Assembly: GCA_022316685.1 (NCBI GenBank)
Contig: JAKJHU010000076.1
Coordinates: forward strand, 2,118,001 to 2,182,000
Source of the DNA: Progne subis subis
Taxonomy: Eukaryota; Chordata; Aves; Passeriformes; Hirundinidae
Length of the DNA stretch: 64,000 bases
Reading direction: 5' to 3'
Shown here: positions 34,801 to 44,385 of the stretch, in pieces
Numbering within the stretch: position 1 is the first letter of the stretch
How the letters are laid out: each line of letters begins with the position of its first letter
Notes under the pieces: generated by a model
The model's input: only the letters and a program-made list of their open reading frames with translations
The model's database searches: none
Told to the model about the DNA's origin: nothing
Translations under genes and position numbers: made by a program

Positions 34801-37800
34801 AGAAGGGCTTTCTCTCCTGCTAAGTCTCCTTCATTTTGCCGACTGTGTGCTAAAGCATCGGCAATCTTGCTTCCTTTTCACTCTGCATGCAAACAGAACA
34901 GGCTGTCAGGCAAACACAAAATTCTCACAAATGATGCGAGTCACTGCTTTGGTGTTGCTGCTTGCCCCTGCTGATGGCTGGGCTGACTCGCAGACATGGT
35001 TGGCCTACCTTGCGTGTCCCATGCAGGCTGTGTGGGAGGGGATGCCTGCGGGCTGCTCACTTTCTACCTCATTCAGAAGGCTGGCACTGAATGGCCAAAT
35101 ATTCACGCACAAAAGTACGTGATTATGGGAATGCTAGATTGCGTGTGAGGGGAATTCTGCTGGTTTGTTTCTCAGAATTTATATTTTGCCTGCCTTTGTG
35201 TAAGATTTCAAAAGCAGCTTGGCTGAATACATGAGTGTTTTTGTTTGTTTTCTCATTGTGTTGACTTTCTTTTCCAAGAGCTATTTTTTCTTTCAATAAA
35301 TAACAACAAAGAAGATGGCCAGAGCCTACCATGCAGATGATCAGCAAGGATGATATTGTCATCCTGTGTCAATCGGTTCAGAGTCTGGTGAAATAAACAG
35401 TCCCTTGGGAACGTCAGTTCTTCATCAAGACCAATTAGTGGATCTGCCGCTGCTGCTTATGTTTAAGCATTAACGACTGGGCAGGGCTGCTTTTTGGAGT
35501 GCCTGACACTGGCATGGAACAAGGCACCGACCTAATTACTTCTCTACAAGAGCAAAAAATGCCTCATGAATGCCTGCTTGGCAAGGATGTCTCATTAAGG
35601 GGAAAAAAACCTCAACACAAGCACTCCTAGAAACAAAAATTAAAATGATAGGTAACCTGCGGCCGTGAGACTTTCTTCATGGCTGTGGGAAATGAAGAGA
35701 AACTGCTGTAAGGTGATGTATAGCTGTATAGATGGATAGAGGCTTCTTTGTGCTTTGTTTCCTGACCCCATATATTTTTATAATCCATAAGAAGTATGAC
35801 GGACAGAATGCAAACTTGCATTGTTGAAGAACAGAAAATATGTTGTCATCTTTGGTAGCAAAGTTAAATAGGACTTGAAGGGCATTGCCATGTTGGCGTG
35901 TGTTGGAAGATGTTTCATTAGTCAGTTTCTTCAGGGTTTACCAACTGGCCTAGGAAATTAAAGGGTTTGGTAGACCTGAATGAGGAATTGGTAATGAGGA
36001 GCTTATGATACATAGGCGCTCTTCTGCTTAAAGCAATCAAGAAGCAAACTGTGGTTTCCCAGTTAAAGAGTGGTGGCTAGATACTTTCAATCATGATAGT
36101 TTTGTTAAAATTAAACCTGAGGAATAAGTAGAAACAACTGCTCAGATGTTTCTTTGGTCCTAAGCAGCTCTGTTCTTTCCTGACTTATAGGTTCCTCTTT
36201 TTACCTTTATTTTGCTTCTCCTCTGGAGGATGAGATCAAACATAAGAAATTCAAAGTGGGTTGTTTAATTGTGATTTATTTTAATCAGAGATAAATGACA
36301 TGTCACTACTTCTTTTCTTTGACTGGATGAGCACACACTCTTAAATACTGAGGACCATTATTCATCCAGGGGGTTGGGTGAAGCACAAATAGTTATATGC
36401 CAGGCTTTGCCCAAAAGGCACATTTTGAGCAAGCTAGCTCTGAAAAAGCATGTATTGTAGTCCAGGAACAGTTAATCTTTCTAGGTAAAGAGGGATTTAG
36501 TATTCACGTAAATATGCATGTATTGTGTTTCTTGAGATGTCCCTTTTTTTGGTAGTCACCAATTTATCACAAATTGCTGAATTGTTTAATTGGCTTCTGG
36601 ATTGAGTGCAGCTCTCAGGGTGATTATATGAATGCTACATGATCCTGACCTGTATATTTCTTTGTTCAAGTACAGCCCTTTACCTCTCTCCTGCTTTGCC
36701 TATCTTACATCACAGAACGGCAGACAGAAATGATCAACAGCTGAAGAGAAGACTACCTGCTAAGGTGTAGGTGGCCTTAAATGCTGTAAGATGCTTAATG
36801 CCACTTCCTGAATGTAAGAGCCTGGGTCTCTGAGCCTGCCTTTCCAGACAGATCATTTCTTCTCAAAAACTGGGATGTAGTTATTTTATTTCTTTGAGTT
36901 CAGTGGACAGTACACTCATATATGATGTCCCAAACTCAGCTTTTTCAAGCCTCTTGCTTTCACAGGCAAAGCACGAGGTTTATTTTAAACTGTTACCAGT
37001 GCTCTAGCAGGTAGCAACACAGCAGATGCAGGTTTACAGAGATGGGGGCAAAAGGGGCTTTGCTTTCCCAGAGCATCATTATTTCTCTTGACTGTCCTGC
37101 AGCTGCATATCCTCTTCTTCCAGTGGCGTGATCACCACATACTTGGCCGGGCGAGATTTGTGGGTCTCAGGCCATGTTTCTTTCTGTGGTTCTCTTCCTT
37201 GCTGATCTCTCAGTGAGAATGGTGGCATGGCTGTATTTCGGTTTGCCCTATTGAAAAGAGTCAAAATAATGTTCACAATCATGTGCCAACACACTGTGAG
37301 ACATTCTCATATAGCTGCGAAGTCTGGAAGCATTAATGGCTGTCTCTTACAAACATCTCTTTGATTAGACTCTTGCTTCTAATGTTACTCGATGAAAAAG
37401 TGCAGTCGAGTAACTGCAGTTTTGCTCAAGATAGTTAGGTTTCTGAGGGAGAAATGGAGGATCCAGTATCAGCAATCTACTTGCCTTTGGATTTATGTTC
37501 ATCAGCAACTGCATGAGTTCAGTGTTCAGCTGTTCACTCAGCTTCGCTTCTTAGTGCACCTGATTCCTGTAAGGCATCTGGTACCCTATAATGCAATGTA
37601 AAATACAAGCGCACCAAAAATCAGTTATTTATTCAGTTTTTACACAGTTCTCATGTCGTGTTAACTGCTTAGACTTCAATTGCAGTGTAGCTTCAGAAAG
37701 AAATACATAAGATGTAAAAGACTTCAGAATTTGGCCCTGTGTGTTTCCTTCAAAGGAACGATTCTGAACATAATTAGTCAAGGGAGAGATATGAAAAGTC

Positions 37801-39115
37801 AGGAAAATACAAAAGGATAATTGCCTTGCTGTACTAGAGGTTGAAGTTAAAGGCAGAGAAATAGGAATTGCTGTGGCAGAGCTCATTAAAACTTAATTGC
37901 ATTATGCAATAATGTTTTGTGGTTCTATAGTGGTTATCAGCGAAGGATCTTGGAGCCCTCTGCAGGCTCCGCCTTATTCTGGCATTCCCTCCTGTGAGTT
38001 GATTTTTATTCTGTCTTTTTTTCTATAGACATGCAAACAGAAATGGTCAGGCAAAATGACCTTTCCACCACTGCCTGTTGGGTCTGACTTAGATCTGAAG
38101 TTGGAGCTGAGAGCAGTTAATTTTCACCTCATCCTACTTTAGCCATGATGTAAACTTTCCCCTTTTCCTGCTGTTTTTTTTCCCTCAATCACCTTGTAAA
38201 GAAGCATTGCAGTAGAAGGAAATGTGTCACTCCGTCACTAGAAGAAATTTTAAAGAGCACAATCTTGGATGATTCACTGTCAAAGCAGTGTATATATTAA
38301 GTGGGCATCTGCAGAGATCTCTTGTGCTTGGTACTCTTGAGTGTTTTCATTCTTGGACTGAAGGATGGAAGAGAATGTCCGAATCTGCAAATCTCTCAAA
38401 ATTGAGAGGCACTCCGTGTGTTGTGAAGATCAGGAATATAACGTAGAATGATTTTTGAGAATTGGAAAAATGGCTTGAATTTCAGGCTGTGGGCTGAAAA
38501 GAGGCCTAGGCTTTATAGCGCCTTATTGGCTAACCCCTAACCAACAGGCTACTGTTTTTCCAAAACAGTCACGGTGTCTCATAAAAAGCAAACAGCTAGA
38601 ATATATAAACAGGTGTAGTCTGTGAGCTACTTCATTACACAAAATAATTGTCTGATTATGCTGAAAATTAGTGAAAACACTGTTGAAGTTTTGAATAGCA
38701 AGCTCCAAGGATAATGTGAACCAAGTGGAGAGAACTCATAGAAAATGCCAGTGGAAAAAACTATGTATCACAGAGGAAAGTCAGAAGAAATTTGAGGTAG
38801 TCTGTCTACAAGCAAATACAAGTCTCCAAATACATAAGGGTGGACAGGACCAAGTATGTAGTGGACAGGATAGACCTCTTATCAAATTTTCTAACATTAA
38901 TGAAGTAGCATATTTGTCAGAAATGCCACGTTTTCCTGAATAGTGAGTGCAGGTAGACAAGACCATTTTGAAGCTGCTGCTTTTGATGATTTGCTCTGTC
39001 CCCATGTGACTCATTAGGTGTACTCTGAACAGGTGACTATTTGAGGGGTAGCCATAAGGATACTGCACAAGGAAGTCACACTAACTTGCCATGTTTTAAT
39101 TTGTTCTGCCGTCAG

Positions 39116-39733
39116 GTCAAACTGGGAGGAGAAGCCCCAAACTCCAGTGTAATCCACATAGCCAAGGACGGTGATGGCAGCAGTGGCAGCTGGAAGAATG
39201 TTGGTAGCAAGTGTGGAACCAAATGCCACCTTCTGGATTTTGCCAACTCAGAGCGGCCACTGGTGGTCAACTTTGGCTCAGCTACCTGACCACCGTTCAC
39301 GAGCCAGCTGTCAGCCTTCAGCAGGCTGGTGGAGGAGTTCTCTGGTGTGGCTGACTTTCTGTTGGTCTACATCGATGAAGCTCACCCATCAGATGGCTGG
39401 GCTGCGCCTGGAATCTCTCCCTCTTCATTCGAAGTTAAGAAACACAGAAGCCAGGAAGAGAGATGTGCAGCTGCTCACCAGCTCCTAGAGCACTTTTCCT
39501 TGCCACCTCAGTGCCAAGTGGTGGCAGACTGCATGGACAACAATGCCAATGTGGCCTATGGGGTTTCATTTGAGCGAGTATGCATTGTGCAGAGACAAAA
39601 AATTGCCTACCTGGGGGGCAAAGGCCCCTTTTTCTACAACCTTCAAGAGGTCCGGCTTTGGCTGGAACAAAACTTCAGCAAAAGATGAAATCCATTCTCC
39701 ACACGAATTATGTCAACAGATATGTCCCTTTAA
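39116..39733 (+). CDS. DIO2: Type II iodothyronine deiodinase, exon 2 (residues 75-279, two in-frame TGA)
   Basis: This exon completes the protein from VKLGGEAPNSS. The thioredoxin-fold deiodinase core includes NFGSAT-Sec-PPFTSQL, with the TGA at 39287-39289 as selenocysteine 132, then LLVYIDEAHPSDGW with Glu162 and His164, 32 residues after Sec as in other deiodinases. Lys236 and Lys243, in QKIAYLGGKGP, correspond to the ubiquitin-acceptor lysines of human D2 as I recall them (237 and 244). A second in-frame TGA at 39686-39688 (position 265) follows FSKR. Fourteen more codons ending in STDMSL then reach TAA at 39731-39733, which gives 279 residues if both TGA codons are read. Residues 91-104, the region of the mammalian instability loop, are diverged. 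No frameshift is seen. Decoding depends on the SECIS at 44080-44152. Gene finders that treat TGA as stop will split or truncate this exon. Confidence 0.97.
39287..39289 (+). other. Selenocysteine codon (TGA) in the DIO2 active site
   Basis: The TGA lies in the frame of the splice-joined CDS between FGSAT and PPFTSQL, the invariant deiodinase active-site context. Conserved deiodinase coding sequence continues in the same frame for another 132 codons. Together with the SECIS downstream this makes Sec decoding close to certain. The residue is the nucleophile that accepts iodine from T4. Confidence 0.97.
39686..39688 (+). other. Second in-frame TGA near the DIO2 C-terminus
   Basis: This TGA follows FSKR at residue 265, where human D2 also has a second UGA shortly before its UAA. 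It may be read as Sec, adding 14 residues here, or act as the stop. The total of 279 matches my recollection of the chicken protein length. Sequence alone cannot say how often it is read through. Confidence 0.8.
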
Positions 39734-40651
39734 GGTGATGCAAAAGGAAAAAAAAGAAAACATATGCCAGTTCAAATAAAATCTTTTGATGATTGCAAGA
39801 GAACACATTTGATAACAATGTCAAGTGAATGTTAACTAGGAAAAGAAAATAAAAATCTAGCTCTGCAGAAATATTGTCAAGAGGAAAAAAAAAACCAATC
39901 CTACTCCTGCTCTTGCTATGGGACAGAAGAGGTGAATAGGTTTCTCAAAAAAAGGTGCTGCTGGCAAGCAGGTAGGGTGGTTAGATAAGACCTATTTCCC
40001 AGAAGCCCCAGACCTGGGGTGAGGCAGAGAAAGTGTTTCTGCTTGGAAGGCATTCCATGGAAAGGCAATGCTGTAGATTTCATCAGAAATGCTTCTGTGG
40101 CCAATACAAGGAACCTGGGGGGAGCAGGGGGGTTGCAGTTACTTTGCATACAAATGCAGTGCAGGGTGGTGATTTTCCATTCTTGGTAGAAAATGTATTG
40201 TTCAGAGACTTCAGGAGCCACATGCAGCACATGGCACATGGCACATGCTGCTCAGAGCAAGATGAACCTTTGATGGTATTTGTACTCTCTCTGGACACCT
40301 CTGCACAGCATATTAACTACGTAATGCTGCCTTACCTTTGTATCCAGTGTGCAAGCCTGTGCCTGCTGAGAAAGGTGTTAAAATCCATGGAGTTGGACCA
40401 AAAAGACAAAGGTGATCAAACAAGCCCATTACCATTTGAAAACTGAAATACCTGGGCTAATTATAACACAACACTGAGAACCATCTAGAGCATGCATCAT
40501 GAAACAAAACTCAGCTGATGCCAACCAAACCCTTGGTTCTGAGAGCTGGCAACAAATATTTATCAATGTTCTCTGGTTCTCATCTCTGTTTCTTTACCCA
40601 CCTCCATCTCTTTCTGTCTAGTGATAGGCTTAAAGGTAATTTCACTTATAC

Positions 40652-40693
40652 TTTTTTTTTTTTTTTTTTAAACAAACAAACAACCCCCCCTTA

Positions 40694-40732
<39 letters not shown>
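40652..40732 (+). repeat. T18 ... A28 inverted homopolymer pair in the DIO2 3' UTR
   Basis: T18 (40652-40669) and A28 (40705-40732) are separated by 35 nt containing (AAAC)n, C7 and CCCTC blocks. In RNA the arms could pair as an 18-bp U-A stem. The A28 run is long enough to prime oligo-dT internally during cDNA synthesis. Confidence 0.85.
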
Positions 40733-40733
<1 letters not shown>

Positions 40734-41737
40734 TGAGATAATGACCTTGCAGGTGTATTTTGGGGACAGGGGAACATATGCACAATTTTACCTCATCAAA
40801 ATGGAAACCTATCCTGTCATTTACCCTGTTAAATGTAGTCATGCAGACTTTTCCTGTCTTAGATACCTGAACCTAGTTTATAGTTATGTTAATCTGAAAG
40901 TTAAGTTGTTTGCAGCCTTAGAATTGATTAGCTGCAGTTCTGCTACTGGAGGAACTCATAGTCTGTTTCGATCATGTTCTTGAAAACCTTCCCAGAAGAG
41001 AAACAGGGAGGACAAATAGTTTGAATTAATGTGAGTGAGTGTAAAAGATGGCAGAATTTTCATATGAATGTGAATGAGGAATTGATTGTTATGTTGAAAG
41101 AGATACTGTGAACTTAGAGTATACATTAAGTTTAGGTATTTCTAAAACTAAAATTATTTAATCAAGCCTGATGAAGAGGCAGATTTACAATGAGCTAACT
41201 TTTTAGAGCTGATAAATGAAAACCCATATGGAGATGGACTATCCAAGTTTTCTCTCATCTTTGGCAGAACCATGAAACAGATAAACAGAATAAGTGTCAA
41301 AAATCAAATTAGTTCTTTTAATTTTTCATCCTGCCCATTGTCAGGAATATGATGTGTTGATGCTGACATAAGAAAGAATAGAAAATACATGTGGTTTATT
41401 TTTCTCAATGCCCATTAATATTGTTTATTTCCTCTAGCTTGGCTGTTGGTCAACTTAGCCAATGTAGGAGGAATTCGGAAATGTGTTTTCAAGCACAGAT
41501 CTGAAATAATGACAGTAACATGGGTGATTTTTCCCGTGCTCAGGTTCATGCTTCCCATTCTTCTCACATTTTCCTCCACACACTGTTAAACATAGACACA
41601 CATGCACTTAGTTGGTAGTGTGCATTGGAGAAGGGTGCGAGGAGTGGTCCTCAGATCTCCTGGTGAGCCCCACTTCTCAGAAGGCCTGTGTCTGTGTGTG
41701 CATTTATATATGCATCCATATGCATATAATACAATAT

Positions 41738-41757
41738 TATGTATGCATATACGTATG
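41738..41757. repeat. 20-bp alternating purine-pyrimidine tract in the DIO2 3' UTR
   Basis: Strict alternation from 41738 to 41757 lies within a broader TATATGCATATAC-rich stretch (about 41690-41770). It is simple sequence with cruciform or Z-forming potential and no known role. Confidence 0.6.
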
Positions 41758-43124
41758 GGTGCACATATAAATGGTGTCTAAGACCATTAACAATAATTGT
41801 CCTGTCCTACCATTCATTAATGTTACTGTAAACCATTGCTCAGTGTGGAAGATTGTTACAGATCTTCTTGGCTAACTGGGATATATAACTGAATTTTAAA
41901 AACCTATTAGCATAGAAACACTAACGTAGCCAAAATACATGGTTTATTTAATCCAGTGTCCTACCTCTGACTGTATCAGATGCTTCAGGGGAAGGTGCAA
42001 TAATTTTTAACTTACAGAATTTTTATTAGCTTCAGCCCATATTATTTTTGCCTCATCTAAAGTGATTGTTGATATCTCATCATCCCTCATAAGAGGCTGA
42101 TTCTGGGTTTTGAGATTTAAATATTTTGTGAGGTGAGGATTATTAAAATAGAAAACCCATCCCATTTAAGTTCAAAAAAACCAAAAGAAAACAATTTTTT
42201 TCTTTCATATTTAAATAGGATGCTTTTCAATGTTATTCTCATCTCTTGCTGTTATATGCTAAACCACTAAACATAAGCAATCCAAATTTTTCTTCTGTAT
42301 GTTGGTCATTATATAATCTATATAGAAATTTGCATAGCTTTTGTTTGTTTAAGACAAACAATAACTCATATTCTTATACAGGTTCATACTCTTTCCTTGT
42401 CTCTGAATTGCTTCTGTTTTTGCTACACTGTCCTTTTCCTCAGGTGAGTAAAGATGTAGACATTAATCCAAGTGAAATCTGTATTGATATACCCAACACA
42501 ACATCTTTTTGCTATTATATCCTATTCTGCAGTCATATGAAACTTTTTAAATCCATAACAACTCCATAGCCTTTGTAAAATTTAAACTAGTAAGTCTTTT
42601 CTTCTTTTCTTCATTATATCATTGAAGTCTGAACTATTTATATGGGAAATGCTAGCCAAATGTTTAACACAGCTGTTGAAACATACCTTTAGTTCAGAGG
42701 AAAGAATCAGAATTAGAATTCAGTTTGTTAATACCCATTTGCATATCTAAAGTTATAATTATTTTTCAAGTCTATTCTCTCCTTTTGAATTTCCATTATT
42801 TTGTTTTGCAATTCATAGATGCCTCTTCACCACACTGTATACAGGAATTATAAAATTGGCTCCTGTAAATGGGAAAAACAAATTGATTTTCCACAAATAA
42901 TAAAAACCACAATAACTTCATTTCTTTCTTGGCAACATGTATGACTGTCCTGTCTAAAATTTAAAGATGTTCCAGCCTCACTGATTATCAAGACAGAAAT
43001 ACATTTTGGAAAACCTTGGGTTTCCCCAGAAAACTTTTGGTCAGAAAGCAGGGCTTTCTTCAAAGTAAAATGGGCATAAAGGGAAAAAAAAAGGAACAGG
43101 ATTTTCTAGGAGGCTGACAGAAAC

Positions 43125-43126
<2 letters not shown>

Positions 43127-43159
<33 letters not shown>

Positions 43160-43192
43160 AAAATATTTTATTGACATTTTAAATAAAATGTC
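43127..43192 (+). repeat. T29 run followed by an 8-bp hairpin in the DIO2 3' UTR
   Basis: T29 spans 43127-43155. After a short AT-rich stretch, GACATTTT (43173-43180) and AAAATGTC (43185-43192) form a perfect 8-bp stem with an AAAT loop. An AATAAA hexamer (43182-43187) lies inside the hairpin, so folding could mask it. If used, that site would remove the SECIS. Confidence 0.6.
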
Positions 43193-44079
43193 ATGCATTG
43201 TCCTCAACTGATAAGAAAAGTGGCCATATGTCAGATACCCAGAATTTTTCTAACAGTTGTTTCGGATCCAGGTAGAGATTTTACAACCTTGCTAGCCTTG
43301 TCTATTCTGCTGTGAGGCTGGATTTGCTTCTGTCTCATTCTCACTGTGTCAGGGCACTGTACCATATTACTTGAGGTGCTCCAGTGTGACATACATGTTG
43401 AGCAACAGCTCAAGAAATAGGTGCCTGAAAGCATTCTGGAAGGCTACTGTATATAATAGAGACCCCAATACTGTGTCTCAACATTAGTATGGGAAACTTC
43501 CAGTACTTTTCATTTTGAGCAACTTAAAAAGCTATTCTGGGCTATCATTCTACATTGTTCTGTGCTTAGCATCTGTATTTAGCACTGTATAAAAGGAATC
43601 TAAAACATTTTATGCAGATGAGAAACTATAGCATTTTGCTCTTTCCTTGTGTAGACAATGACATAAATTTAAGGCAGCAGGAAAACATGACCCATCTATT
43701 AAAAATAAGAAAATATATTATGAAATATATTGTTGAGCAACTGTGTGAACACTTTAAAAAACAAAATGCAGTGATTTTTAGGAAGGTGATCTTGGTGGGG
43801 AAACCTACAACACTTCTCAAAAAGGTATTTGTGCTATGCATCCATGTGTGTGCGGAGGGAAGTTATGTTTCTGCATGTGTGAAAATGTCATTTCTGTGAT
43901 GTGGAGTATAGATTTAAGAGTTTTTAAGACTTTCATTCAGTACTATAACCAAAGCAATAAGAGATGTCACGTAGGGAATATTGGCCAGTTTTGTACAACT
44001 CAACACCATGTCTGTGACAAATCCATAATCAGTTGGGCCCAACCTGGGAGTGAAGGGAGATTGGGGTGAAACAGGGGAG

Positions 44080-44152
44080 GCTTGTGTGCTTATGAAGATC
44101 GCTAACAAAAGAGTGATTAACTCAGTTAGCGTTCAGATGCCCTCACACTGGC
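44080..44152 (+). promoter_or_regulatory. SECIS element (form 2) of DIO2
   Basis: The core is ATGA at 44092-44095 opposite AGAT at 44135-44138, giving the UGAA/AGAU non-Watson-Crick quartet with tandem G.A pairs. Above it, helix II pairs 44097-44106 with 44125-44134: GCTAAC with GTTAGC, then C-G, one U.U mismatch, A-U and G-C. The apical part has AAAA at 44107-44110 on the 5' side of a small loop, then a GAGT/ACTC mini-stem (44111-44114 with 44120-44123) closed by GATTA, which makes it form 2. Below the quartet, helix I pairs GTGTG (44084-44088) with CACAC (44144-44148) and extends to GC/GC at the ends. It lies in the DIO2 3' UTR, about 4.8 kb from the first Sec codon and about 4.35 kb after the TAA. 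SECIS elements bind SBP2 and recruit the Sec-tRNA elongation factor. Confidence 0.93.
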
Positions 44153-44357
44153 ACTCTGTGCACCTTTGTGTGTCTGTATTTGAAAGAGGCATCTCTTTGG
44201 GTCTGTTCATAAGATCACCGTGGTGTAGGTGCCTGTGTGTACTATGTGTTTGTCATTGTTTAAGTGTCAAAAATACACTGCAGGAGAGCCAGCAGAATTT
44301 TGTTACAATATGGTGCTCCATGAAATGTGCTTTCTAGATTTGTTTTTCTTGTATTAT

Positions 44358-44363
44358 AATAAA
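44358..44363 (+). terminator. Poly(A) signal of DIO2
   Basis: The canonical AATAAA lies about 205 nt downstream of the SECIS. A GT-rich stretch, TTCTGTGTTTTATTCTG, follows at 44385-44401, in the position of a downstream cleavage element. Cleavage is expected near 44375-44385. It is the first signal after the SECIS, so it is the most likely end of functional mRNA. Confidence 0.8.
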
Positions 44364-44385
44364 TGATAAAGGAAAATATACCTCT

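Larger units (their letters stand above)
28169..39115 (+). other. DIO2 intron 1
   Basis: This phase-0 intron of 10,947 bp has a GTGAGT donor. The acceptor follows a modest pyrimidine stretch and reads GTCAG|GTC. A likely branch site, CTAAC at 39081-39085, has its A about 32 nt upstream of the acceptor. The intron contains three MIR-like relics near its 5' end, an alternating purine-pyrimidine block (31817-31851) and a short 18-bp duplication (about 32632-32667). I saw no CR1 copy and no credible extra coding exon. The open frames inside, such as those near 32365-32736 and 34702-35122, show no family signature. Confidence 0.9.
27315..44385 (+). other. DIO2: DIO2 transcription unit (two coding exons)
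   Basis: This entry gives the whole gene model. The start is inferred at about 30 bp downstream of the TATA box at 27285, and the end about 15-25 nt after the AATAAA at 44358. Exon 1 would run from about 27315 to 28168 and exon 2 from 39116 to about 44380, giving a mature mRNA of roughly 6.1 kb, which fits my recollection of a chicken DIO2 mRNA of about 6 kb. The structure of a short first coding exon of 74 codons, one long intron and a large terminal exon with a very long 3' UTR is the usual vertebrate DIO2 layout. The exact transcript ends are inferred, because no transcript data are available here. An extra untranslated exon or alternative splicing cannot be excluded from sequence alone. 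Confidence 0.9.
39734..44385 (+). other. DIO2 3' untranslated region
   Basis: This 4.6-kb 3' UTR runs from the TAA to the predicted cleavage site. It carries many ATTTA pentamers, including 41156, 41702, 41946, 42115, 42209, 42636, 42959, 43577, 43667 and 43912. ATTTA motifs are linked to short half-life of mammalian D2 mRNA. It also holds a T18/A28 inverted repeat, a T29 run followed by a hairpin, and the SECIS close to the 3' end. Internal AATAAA hexamers occur at 39775, 39848 and 43182. Use of those sites would drop the SECIS and so make non-functional messages. No transposon was recognised inside. Open frames here, such as 40033-40446, are taken as chance. Confidence 0.88.

Noticed and set aside
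40033..40446. 137-codon open frame on the plus strand
   Set aside because: It lies inside the DIO2 3' UTR and shows no family signature. Low stop density by chance is the simplest view.
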